The notes under the pieces were generated by a model. That model made no database searches, had not been told where the DNA came from, and saw only the letters and a list, made by a program, of their open reading frames with translations. Shown here in pieces: positions 37,665 through 46,946 of a stretch of DNA of 64,000 bases; the stretch's first letter is position 1, and every line of letters begins with the position of its first letter. Source of the stretch: Aureococcus anophagefferens (Eukaryota; Sar; Pelagophyceae; Pelagomonadales; Pelagomonadaceae). A program made the position numbers and the translations under genes. The DNA lies in contig NW_008705574.1 of assembly GCF_000186865.1 (NCBI RefSeq), positions 72,282 through 136,281 of the forward strand. Reading direction: 5' to 3'.

Positions 37665-40600
37665 CTAGAACGGGATCTCTCCAAAGTCCGCGGGCGCGGC
37701 CGTCGTCCGCTCCGCGGCCAACTCGCGGAGCCGCGCGAGCATCGCGAGCTCGCGCATGCGCTCCAGGCTCGACGGCGCGCCGTCGGCGAGGTCCGGCGCG
37801 CTCACGAGGATGGCGAGGCACTGGGCCCGCGACAGGGCGACGTTGAGGCGCCGCGCGTCGAGCGCGAAGGCGACGCCGCGGCCGCCCGCGAGCCCCGACG
37901 GCGCGTCGAAGTCGCCGTCGTTCTCGTCGTCGCCCGTCGCCACGGCGAGCGACGCCACGACGACGGGCGCCTCGCGGCCCTGGAAGCGGTCCACCGTGCC
38001 GACCTTGACGCCCGCGACGCCCGCGGCCTCGAGCGCGTCCTCGACCGCGCGGACGTGCGCGTTGTAGGGGCAGACGACGAGGACGTCCCCGGGCGCGAGC
38101 GGCCGCTCGTCGTCGCCGTCGCGGAAGACCTTGCGGTCGAGCACGTCGCCGACGACGCGCGCGACGACCGCGGCCTCCTCCAGATTCGCCGTCGCGACGT
38201 CGCCGCGATCCGCGGACGACTCGACGTCCACGACGACCAACCCCGCGTCCGCGGACGCGAGCGCCGTTGCCCCGGGCACGGTGCGCTTCGCCGCGTCGGC
38301 GTGGGCGCGCAGGCGCCCGCCGTAGACGAGCTCGGAGATGGCGCCGCAGAGCGCCGGGTGGAGCCGCCGGGACACGTCGAGAAACACGCCGACGTCCGCG
38401 GGCAGCGAGCCGCCGTCGCCGCGCCCGAGGGAGTAGTACTCGAGGGCCGACGCGCCGGCGAGCTCGCCGGGGTGGGCCGCGCGCTGGGGCGCCGGCAGCT
38501 GCATCTGGTCGCCGAGGAGGACGACGTTCGACGCGCAACCGGCGATCGCCGCGACGTTCGCGGCGGGCACCTGGCCCGCCTCGTCGACGAAGAGGTAGTC
38601 GAAGCGCCCCCGCGCCTCGTCGCGCGCGAAGGCCCAGGCCGAGCCGCCCACGAGGACGGCGCCGCCGCCGAGGAACTCGTCGACCAGAGTCTGGTCGAGA
38701 CGCGGCCGGCACTCGACGCCCGCGGTCTCCGCGAGCTCGCGCTCCGGGTCCTCGGCGCCGGGCGCCTTGGAACGGCGCCGCCCCCCCACCTTGACGACCT
38801 TGATGGAGTCCGACGGCGCGACGACGGCGAGCGCCGCGAGGACGCCGTTGGCGACCGTCGCGTGCGACGGCGCGCATAGAGCGATTCTTTTCCCATCCTC
38901 CAGAAGCCGCGCGATGGCCCGCGCGGCGAGGTAGGTCTTGCCCGTGCCCGGCGGGCCCTGGACTGCTAAAGCCGAGCCGTCGAGGGCGGCGATGGCGTCG
39001 ACGGCCGCGCGCGTCGCGTCGCCGTCGCCGCAAAGGAACGGCCCGAGGACGTCGCCGCCGGTCTCGACGCCCGCGAAGGCCGGCGGCTTCCGCGCCAGGA
39101 AGGCCGCGAGGGGGCCGTCCCGGCCGTCGAGGACGTTCCGGACGTTCGTCAGCGCCGCGAGGGGCAGCGGCGCGGGGTTCACGAACTCGTCGGGTATAAG
39201 CGAGCACCGGAACGGCGGCGGCTCCGAGGCCAGCAGCGACAGCGTGCCGTCGGGCTTCGGGTCGCCGACGAGCGTGCCGCGCCGCAGCTGGTCGAAGCCG
39301 CCCTCCTCGTAGAGGCTGTCGTCGCGGATGAGCACCGCGTCGCCAGCGCGTAATTTCGAGGGCTGCGGCGCCTCGAAGCGCATGTCGTAGGTCGCGCGCT
39401 TCCGTCGCCCGCCCGCCGGCGCGTCGACGACGCCGACAACGGCGCAGGCGCCGACGCAGCGCTCGTCGTCGGCGAGCTGCCAGCCCGGCGCGCGCATCCA
39501 CTCGGCCTTTTGGCGCCAGAGCGGCCGGAGCTCGCGCTTGTGGTAGTCGAGCCAGCCCGCGGCGGCGTCGCCGGCGTCGTCGGCGCCCGCGAGGCAGGCG
39601 GCGATGGTCGCCGCGCGGCACTCGTCCTCCGCCGTCGCCACGGGCGACGCGAGCGCGCCGTCCTCGGGGGGCTCCGGCGGCGCGGCCCTGGGCGTCGGGA
39701 ACGCGGACCGCAGCCACGCGACGAGCTCCGCCGTCGAGTCGCAGTCGTCCTTGTTGTAGGCTAACAGCTCCGCGAGCAGCGCGTCGTCGCTTTGGCCGCC
39801 CTCGAGCCAGACCTCGTAGCCCACGACGGAGCTCGCGGCGTCGTTCACGCCGTCGCCGCCGCGCCGCCGGTAGAGCTTCTCGACGTTCTTGAGGCTGTAG
39901 CGCGGCTCGCCGACGAGCACGTGCTTCTTGATGACGTCGTAGAGGTCGACGAAGGCGCCCCGGCCGATGAGGTCCTCGACGCGGCGCTCGAGGTCGCGGT
40001 CCGCGGACGCGGCGACGCGCCGGAGCGCGCTGAGCTCGTAGGCGCCGTAGTGGTAGACGTGGGCGCCGCCGTCGCTCCGCTCGAGGCGCCGTTCGACGCC
40101 GGCGACGAAGGCGCGGCAGGCGTCGAGCTCCGCCCGCTCGTCGTGCGCCCACGCGCCGCTGTAGGCCAGGCCGCCGGCCGCCGCCTCCGAGACGCCCCAG
40201 AGGTACTCGCGGCCGCGGTCCCCGAGGAAGGGGTCGCCCTCGAGGTCGAAGTAGCAGTCGAGGGCGTGGGCCGCGGGCACGGGGCAGGGCTTCGTTCTCG
40301 CCCGCGCCGGCTCGACGAGATCGGCGAGGTCCGACGGCAGGGGCAGCGCCGCCCAGGCGACGCCGCCGGCCTTGGCGAGGCGCGCCTGGGCGACGAGGCG
40401 CTTCAGCGCGTCGGGCCGCACGCCGGGGACGCGCGCGCGCCGCGGCTCCAGATCCGCGAGGCGCGAGCACGTGTCCAAACCGGCCTTGCGAAGCGCCGCG
40501 GCCTGCTTCCGCGAGATGCCCGCGACGCCCGCGTGGAGGTCGTCCCTGTCCGCGAGCAAGCGCGCCGCGAGGCCGCCCCAGCGGCCGTGGGCGTCCCGGG

Positions 40601-41584
40601 CGACGTCGCCGCGCGGCGCCGGCGCGGCTGCCGCGTCGAACGGGTCGTCCGCGGCCGCGTCGGCGGCGGCCGCGAAGTCGAGGAAGCGGTGGCGCAGGCG
40701 CCGCCAGCTCGCGCCGTACTGGCCCAGGGGGATGTCCGACGGCCGCAGCGGGTCGCCGCCGCCGAGCACGAGGCCCGCGGCGTCGATGCGTCGCCCGTTC
40801 TCGCCGAGGAGCTCCGCGTAGCAGCCTGGGCAGCACAAGGGTGATTCAACGTCGCTTCAACGTGAGTGTTCCGCGCGCGCGCGTTCCGGAAAAAGCATCC
40901 ATGCTTCGGGACCGTTCCGAGAGATGATCGCTCGTCCAAAAATCAGCCGAAACGAGTAAAAAATGGCCGAGATATGAGCCTTTGAAGTTGGGAATTTCGC
41001 TCTCTTGTGCTGCCCTGGTAACAACACAACTGCATGACGTGGTTCGGCGCCGCGCGGCGGCTCAGCTTCGCGTCCCAGATGGCGTAGGACCCGTCGTCTA
41101 AACGCACGAGGAAGTCGGGCACGCCGAGGAACGTCGCGTCGGCGACGGGCGCCTGGTAGATGACGTCGGCGCGCGATTCCATGGCCTCGAGCGTCGCGGC
41201 CGTCGCGCCCGCCGGGTCGCCGCGCACGCGCCGCGCGGCGCCGCTCAGGTCGACGACGTCGCGCTCGCGGCGCAGCGCCGCGAGGACGTCGCGCTCCCAG
41301 GCGTCGCCGCGCCGCGCGAGCAGGGACGCGAACGCGTCCGGCGGATCCCGCAGCGCGTCGAGCGCCGCGCGGTCGTCGCCGGTCGCCGACGCGTAGCGCC
41401 GGTCCATCCACGCGGCGAAGGGCGACCTCGCGAACTGCAGCACGTCCGTCGCCGACCAGAGGCGCGTCGATTCGGGGGCGCCGCTGGCGGCGCGCAGGCG
41501 AGTGCCGGCGGTGAGGCGCAGGGAACAGCGCCGCAGCGCGCCCGCGAGCCCCGCGAGCATGGCCAGCAGGGCCTTCCGGCGCAT
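37665..41584 (-). CDS. RecB-like nuclease + RNase H-like + SF1 helicase (TM0106 type)
   Basis: Exons 41584-41026 and 40825-37665 (introner copy D, phase 1; the join reads QLCCYAELLGENG). 1239 residues. The first domain is a PD-(D/E)xK nuclease: GVPDFLVRLDDG and YAIWDAKLSR, catalytic D157, D171 and K173. A helix-hairpin-helix-like AGISRKQAAALRKAGLDTCS is near 288-307. A DnaQ/YprB-like 3'-5' exonuclease fold follows: LDCYFDLEGDPFLG (D380, E382), YHYGAYELSAL and AYNKDDCDST. A superfamily 1 helicase closes the protein: Walker A GPPGTGKTY (from 810), Walker B LFVDEAGQ (about 928), FQGREAPVVVASL and LNVALSRAQ. This matches the bacterial TM0106-type RecB-like nuclease-helicase architecture, so a bacterial origin is likely. 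The N-terminal basic segment may be an organelle presequence. Confidence 0.88.
40826..41017 (+). mobile_element. Introner element copy D (192 bp)
   Basis: Terminal repeats share the core GGGCAGCACAAG at both ends. The flanking duplications differ at two positions: in host sense, GTTGTTAC upstream (41025-41018) and GCTGCTAC downstream (40825-40818). Both changes are C/T. The intron is 41025-40826, 200 nt, with GT donor in the changed copy. Confidence 0.92.
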
Positions 41585-41941
41585 CGATCGACGGCGCGCG
41601 CGAGTGGTGCCGGGTTTGCACGTCGCCGCCGCGCGCGATCAATAGGCGCCTAGCTGGGCCATTGCGCGCCAGGCCGTTGTTGCCCCTCGAACAGGCCTCG
41701 TTGACTTTGCAATCGACGTCTCATCCCGCCTGGCCCCACCACTATCGTCGACACAAGCGGGCTGCGGGGCGGCCCGCGAGGCCGCCCGCATCCGCGCTCG
41801 GCGGGGCGGCGGCCGCGCGCCCTCGTCCATCGCCGATCTCGGTGAGAACAAGGACCGGCGGCGCGTGCCATTGTCCCCGGGCTGCCACAGGACTCATCTT
41901 CTGGTAGACCCGCATCCTCGCTCCCGCGCGGCGCCGCCGCC
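41585..41941. other. Divergent intergenic region
   Basis: 357 bp between the helicase and channel start codons. Likely holds both promoters. No gene, repeat or clear motif seen. Confidence 0.4.
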
Positions 41942-44900
41942 ATGGCGTCGAGCTCCAAGGCCGCCCGGCTCGAGGCGCAGATGGAGCTGCTGCGCGCGAC
42001 CGTCGCCGCAGCGGCGGCGACCGTCGCCGACATGGGGCCCGGCGACTGGGGCGGACCGTCGGCGGACGCGTGCGGCGCGGCCGCCGGCGAGCTCCGGCGC
42101 CTCGTCGCCGGCGTCGAGTCCGGCGCGCGCTTCGCGGCGCCGCGGAGCGCGACGTCGAAGGTCTTCCGGGCCATCTCGCCCGCGCCGCTGTCGCCCGCGA
42201 GCTCCGCCGGCACGCCGGTCGAGTTCGCGACGCCCGCGTCGACGGCGCCGCCGGAGCCGCTGAGCCCCGGCTTCAGCGACGAGGAGGGGTCGTCCGACGG
42301 CGAGGGCCACCACCGCCACCACCGCCACCACCGCGACGACGTCAGCGTGTCCGCGAGCGACGGGTCGCCGCCGCGGCCGCACAAGCAGTCCGTCTTCGCG
42401 GCATCGAAGCTGTCCGACGTCGCGTTCGAGCGGCGCTCGTCGGAGACGGGCGGGACGTCGACGTCGACGATCCACGGCCTGCTCAAGGGCCTGCGCGTGG
42501 GCAGCGTCGACGTGGCGCCGCGGCGGCGGTCCGGCGAGCGGGCGCCGTCCAAGTCCGAGCCGCCGCCGGCGCGGTCCGGCGCGCCGTCCGCGGACGCGGG
42601 CGAGGCCCGGGGCCGCGCGTCGCCGCGGTCGGCGTCGCCGCGGACGTTGCCGGACTCGCTGAACCGGACGATCTCGGGCGTCGCGAACGCGACGGTGCTC
42701 GGCAATCTGGGAAAGACCGTCGACCGGACGCGCGCGGAGCTGAAGGAGGGCCAGGCGGAGATCGAGTCCAAGTTCATTTTATTCGCGTCGCGCTGCCGCG
42801 AGGCCTACGCGTCCGTGGAGGCGGAGAACGACCACGTGCTGCCGTCGGACCTCATGCCCGCGATGAAGCGCATGAACCGCCGCGTGTCGTGGGCCATCTT
42901 CGACGAGATGATGCGCGCGAAGGACGTGCCGCCGGACCGGCTGCTGAGCCGCGAGGAGTTCGTGGAGCTGGCCTGCGAGCTCGAGCACGCGCGGCTCCAG
43001 GAGAATCTACGGCGGTGCCAGGAGCACGCCGCGGAGCTCGACGAGCTCCGGACGACGGACCTGGTGAAGATCGTCGGCGACGGCTGCTCGTGGATCCCGG
43101 GCTACGAGCTCCTGCTACCGGACGCGGCGATCACGCAGGCGTTTGATTTTGCGATCATGGTGCTGCTCGTCGTCGTCTTCGTGTCTTTGCCGTTGACGTT
43201 GGCCTTCGAGGAGGTGAACCGGTCGATGACGCTCGTGAACTTCCTGTTCGACTGCGTCTTCATGGTCGACGTGCTGAAGAACTTCAACGTGGGCTACACG
43301 ACGGACGACGGCGTGCTCGTCTTCGACCGCCACATGATCGCGTCGAATTATCGGCGCGGGTGGTTCCTCGTCGACGTCATCTCTTCCGTGCCCGTCGACC
43401 AGCTTTTGGCGCTGCTGTTGGGCAACAGCGGCGGCGGCGGCGACGTCTACCAGGCGAAGAAGGCCTTCAAGGTGCTCCGGCTCGTGCGCATGACGAAGCT
43501 GCTGAAGCTGCTGCCCGCGACGCCGCTCGTGCAGCGGCTCCGCGCGAAGTGGATCGACGTCTTGGACTACTACAAGGTCCAGTTCAGCGACAGCGCCGTG
43601 CGCATGCTCAACCTTTTTATATTTCTCTTCATCTTGGCCCACTGGATGGGCTGCATCCTGTACATGCTCACGCGGCTCTGGAGCTACCCGAAGGAGTCGT
43701 GGGTCGTCGCCGCGGGGCTCATGCGCAAGGACGGGAAGCCGCTCATGTCCGTGTCGAACCGGTACATGTGGTGCCTCCACAAGGCCTTTGTGCTGCTCGC
43801 GGGCGAGGCCTACGGCTACCCGCTGACGTCGATGACGTGCGAGAGCCTCCGGTCGTTCTGTCGGATCGAGTCGTGGTTCACGATCCTGTGCCTCTACATC
43901 GGCACGCTCTTCTACGCGGGACTCGTGTCGAACATGTCGGCGATCATCGTCAACGCGAACCTGAGCCGGCGGTCCTACCAGGACCAGCTCAACGCGACGA
44001 ACGAGTACATGCGGTCGAAGCGGCTGCCGCCGGTTTTACGGGACCGCGTGCGCGGCTACTTCCAGCTGCGCTTCTCCGAGGGCCGCATGTTCAACGAGAA
44101 GAACATTTTGAACAACCTGAACCCGGAGCTCCGCAAGGAGATCTCGACGCACAACACGCGGGGGCTGCTCGAGAAGGTGCCGCTCTTGTCGAACTCGCCG
44201 CCGCGGTTCTTCCACTCCGTGGCGCTCGCGCTGGAGCCGCACCTCTTCTTCACGGGCGACACGGTCTTCCACGAGGGCGAGCAGGGGGCCGAGGTCTATT
44301 TCGTGGATTCGGGCATCCTGGAAATCTTGCTGAAGTGCGTCGGCAACACGGTCGTCCGCGTCATCGCGGACGGCTCCTTCTTCGGCGAGGGCGCGGTGCT
44401 CTCCGGCGGGTCGCGGTCCGCGACGATCCGCGTCAAGGAGACGTCGTCGACCTACGCGATCCCGGGCCCGGCCCTCGTGAAGATTCTGGAGGATTTGCCG
44501 GTCGTCGGCGACTACCTCCGCGCGATCTCCGAGCGGCGGCTCGACTATCTGCGGTCGTTGGACCCGTCCGTGGACGCGGAGAGCGAGTACATGATCGACG
44601 AGGAGGACGCGCAGACGCCTTTGTACCGCACGTTCCTCGACCAGGAGGAGGAGCTCTTAGACGACGAGGACATCAACCACAATTATCGCCTTGTGCACTT
44701 AGACCACGGCCATCTCGTCGAGAACGGCGAGAACGGCGACCACGTGGAATCCCACAAAAAGGGGCACTACCGCTTCTCCCTGTCGAACATCCTCCAGCGC
44801 AACTTCTTCTCCTCCGGCAAGCGCGCGTCGCAGGCGTCCTTCGCGCCGCGCGCGTCCCTGGGCAAGGCAAAGCGCGCGAGCCGCCGCACCTCCCGAGAAG

Positions 44901-45064
44901 CGCCCGTGCGCTACTCGGCGCGGAAGCGGCCCTCCTACCGCGAGGGCGTCAAGCTCGACCCGGACCCGGCCCGCGCGCTCCGCGGCGCGCCGACGGAGAT
45001 GCGGCCCATGACGGGCGGCCGGCGGCCGTCGCTCCAGCCCGGGTTCGCGCCGCCGCCGGTCTAA
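41942..45064 (+). CDS. Cyclic-nucleotide-gated/EAG-HCN-type ion channel
   Basis: 1040 residues, one exon. The first 250 residues are disordered, with a His tract (GHHRHHRHHRDD). A helical segment precedes S1 (about 400-420). S4 is KAFKVLRLVRMTKLLKLLP (about 507-525), with Arg/Lys at every third or fourth place as in EAG/HCN/CNG channels. S5 is NLFIFLFILAHWMGCILYML. The pore loop is MWCLHKAFVLLAGEAYGYPL: the expected GYG is AYG (G-E-A-Y-G from residue 621), so ion selectivity may be relaxed. S6 is ILCLYIGTLFYAGLVSNMSA. A C-linker and cyclic-nucleotide-binding domain (about 765-855) follow, with FHEGEQGAEVYFVDSG and FGEGAVLSGGSRSATIRV, including the phosphate-binding Arg. The tail is basic. It would link cAMP/cGMP or voltage to cation flux, perhaps in the flagellar or plasma membrane. 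Confidence 0.9.
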   Translation: MASSSKAARLEAQMELLRATVAAAAATVADMGPGDWGGPSADACGAAAGELRRLVAGVESGARFAAPRSATSKVFRAISPAPLSPASSAGTPVEFATPASTAPPEPLSPGFSDEEGSSDGEGHHRHHRHHRDDVSVSASDGSPPRPHKQSVFAASKLSDVAFERRSSETGGTSTSTIHGLLKGLRVGSVDVAPRRRSGERAPSKSEPPPARSGAPSADAGEARGRASPRSASPRTLPDSLNRTISGVANATVLGNLGKTVDRTRAELKEGQAEIESKFILFASRCREAYASVEAENDHVLPSDLMPAMKRMNRRVSWAIFDEMMRAKDVPPDRLLSREEFVELACELEHARLQENLRRCQEHAAELDELRTTDLVKIVGDGCSWIPGYELLLPDAAITQAFDFAIMVLLVVVFVSLPLTLAFEEVNRSMTLVNFLFDCVFMVDVLKNFNVGYTTDDGVLVFDRHMIASNYRRGWFLVDVISSVPVDQLLALLLGNSGGGGDVYQAKKAFKVLRLVRMTKLLKLLPATPLVQRLRAKWIDVLDYYKVQFSDSAVRMLNLFIFLFILAHWMGCILYMLTRLWSYPKESWVVAAGLMRKDGKPLMSVSNRYMWCLHKAFVLLAGEAYGYPLTSMTCESLRSFCRIESWFTILCLYIGTLFYAGLVSNMSAIIVNANLSRRSYQDQLNATNEYMRSKRLPPVLRDRVRGYFQLRFSEGRMFNEKNILNNLNPELRKEISTHNTRGLLEKVPLLSNSPPRFFHSVALALEPHLFFTGDTVFHEGEQGAEVYFVDSGILEILLKCVGNTVVRVIADGSFFGEGAVLSGGSRSATIRVKETSSTYAIPGPALVKILEDLPVVGDYLRAISERRLDYLRSLDPSVDAESEYMIDEEDAQTPLYRTFLDQEEELLDDEDINHNYRLVHLDHGHLVENGENGDHVESHKKGHYRFSLSNILQRNFFSSGKRASQASFAPRASLGKAKRASRRTSREAPVRYSARKRPSYREGVKLDPDPARALRGAPTEMRPMTGGRRPSLQPGFAPPPV

Positions 45065-45104
45065 GCGTCGTCTTAGTGTCTCACGCGGGGGGTAAAGACC
45101 CCTC

Positions 45105-45787
45105 TCAGCGGAAGGACGTGCCGGCGGGGTACTTGGACGCGGTGCCCCGGCGGCCGAAGCCCGACGTGCGCTTTTTCGTCTCCTCGAGCTCGAGGGCGTC
45201 GTCGACCTCCTGGATGCGCGCCATGATGGACCGCTTCTCGTCCATGAGCTTGGCGAGCTTCTTCTCCACGCGCGCCGTGTCCCAGTCGCTGCGCACGGTC
45301 TCGAGGATGTCGTCGCTCCGGCCCGTGTCCGCGGGCCGTCCGGTGGGCTGCCGCGCGCTCCGCTGCGTGTAGGACGACCGGTTCGTGAGCTCGCGGGCCG
45401 AGACCATGCGCGAGCTGCCCAGGGCCGGCGCGTCCCGCGCGCTCGGCCGGGCGGACCGCGACGACACGGGCGCGTCCGACCGCTGCGTCGCCGGCTGCGA
45501 TCCCTCCGCCCGCACGAAATAGGGCGGCGCGAGCGCCGCGGGCATGGACGTCGTCTTGAGGGACACGGCGTCGCAGGACGTCGTGCGCGGCGTCGGCTTG
45601 CGCAGCTTCGTCGCCGACCCCATGTTCAGCGAGTTGGCGGCCGTCGACGACGTGACGCCGGCGCGCTTCTCCTCCTTCTCGAACTGCTTGCGCATGAAGG
45701 CGAGGCCTGGGCGACGCGGGGGTGGACACGGGGTTCGGGGTTCGGGAAGAACGGGGGCGGCGCACCGAGGTTGTCATCGTGGAACAT
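45105..45787 (-). CDS. Small coiled-coil protein, two exons
   Basis: Exon 1 is 45787-45766 (22 nt) and exon 2 is 45706-45105. The 59-nt intron starts GTGCGCCGCC and ends GCGTCGCCCAG. Joining gives MFHDDNLGLAFMRKQFEKEE, which reads continuously, and total length is a multiple of three (207 residues). The middle is Ser/Thr/Ala-rich and probably disordered (SARELTNRSSYTQRSARQPT). The C-terminus has a charged coiled coil (VEKKLAKLMDEKRSIMARIQ EVDDALELEETKK). Unknown function. A cytoskeletal adaptor would fit, and the neighbour across about 180 bp, transcribed divergently, is SF-assemblin, another cytoskeletal gene. Confidence 0.72.
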
Positions 45788-45964
45788 GGCGGCGTCGGAC
45801 GAGGAGCAGCGCGCTCCGATGGACGCCCGCGTTGCGGAGGCTGCTGCCCGCGTATCCCTTGTGCACGGTGCCGCGCACCATTGGCCGGACCGGTTTTGTC
45901 AACGCGCTGCTGGGCTGCCTCGCGTCGCCTCGCGGCGGCCACCCGAGGCCGCGGGTCGGACGCC

Positions 45965-46939
45965 ATGGCCATGCAGCAGGCGCCGAAGGGCGACTTCGAC
46001 GTGACGGGGGACACGGCGCGCTGGCGCCGGGACATGCCGGTGATGACCACCGAGTTCGACGTCGCGGCCCCCGGCGCCTACCGCCTCGAGGCCGGGCCCG
46101 ACGGCACGGTCATGTACTCGCCCGTGCACGTCACGCGCGCGCCCGTCGCCGACGCGCCGGAGACGAAGCGCGCGAAGCCCATCTCCGGCCAGCAGGACGC
46201 TTTACTCGAGCAGATGTCGGTGTTGGAAGCGTCGACGAAGGCGCGGAACCAGGAGCTCTACAAGCACCTCGACGCCATCGAGACGCGGGGCCGGCGCTGG
46301 GAGGCGAAGCTGCGCGTGGAGACGGAGGAGCGCGACCGGGCCCACGCGGCGCTGCTGGCCCACTTCGACGGCGCGCTGGCGGAAGCCGCGGCCGTCGAGG
46401 AGGGCGCGCTGATGGCGGTCATGGAGAAGTTCCACGGCGACCTCATCCCCGCCCAGGAGGAGCGCATGACGGCGTCCGAGACGGAGGTGGACCACTTCGT
46501 CAAGGTGACCGTGCCGACGGTCATCGACCGCCAGAGCGGCATCGTCGCGCGCAAGCTGCAGAAGGCGCACGACACCTTCGACATCGAGAACGCGAAGATC
46601 CTGAAGCGCGAGCAGAAGATCACCGTGCGCTTCGACAAGCACGTCCAGCGAAGTGCCCAGTCCTTCGAGGACGAGCGCGCGACGCGGCGCGCGAAGTTCA
46701 CCGTGCTGGGCGAGGACATCGACGACGTCGAGCGGCTCGACGACCGCGCGGAGGAGCGGCACAACAGCGCGGCCCACAACTCCATCGTGGCCCTGCGGAC
46801 GCAGCTCGAGGACGAGTGCACCGTGCGCGAGAAGGAGGACAACACGCTCCTCGACTCGATGATCTACAGCCAGATGAAGCTCCAGGCGTCCGTGCTCGAG
46901 GCCTTCGGCGCCGAGTCCGAGAAGAAGGAGGGGGCATAA
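45965..46939 (+). CDS. SF-assemblin/beta-giardin family protein
   Basis: 324 residues from ATG at 45965. After a non-helical head of about 70 residues comes a long continuous coiled coil, charged and proline-poor except for VTVPTVIDRQSG, e.g. LLEQMSVLEASTKARNQELY, AHFDGALAEAAAVEEGALMA and DVERLDDRAEERHNSAAHNS. Length, head-rod organisation and the ERHNSAAHN/REKEDNTLLDSM segments fit SF-assemblin, the protein of striated microtubule-associated fibres at basal bodies (rootlets). This indicates a flagellate stage or a retained rootlet system. Convergent with the glycosyltransferase gene, 7 nt between stop codons. Confidence 0.85.
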   Translation: MAMQQAPKGDFDVTGDTARWRRDMPVMTTEFDVAAPGAYRLEAGPDGTVMYSPVHVTRAPVADAPETKRAKPISGQQDALLEQMSVLEASTKARNQELYKHLDAIETRGRRWEAKLRVETEERDRAHAALLAHFDGALAEAAAVEEGALMAVMEKFHGDLIPAQEERMTASETEVDHFVKVTVPTVIDRQSGIVARKLQKAHDTFDIENAKILKREQKITVRFDKHVQRSAQSFEDERATRRAKFTVLGEDIDDVERLDDRAEERHNSAAHNSIVALRTQLEDECTVREKEDNTLLDSMIYSQMKLQASVLEAFGAESEKKEGA

Positions 46940-46946
46940 GCGGTTG

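Noticed and set aside
37654..40836. Second long minus-strand frame over the helicase (1060 codons) and similar long frames antisense to other genes
   Set aside because: Arg/Pro/Ala-rich shadow frames caused by high GC; no motifs, while the chosen frame carries all catalytic motifs.
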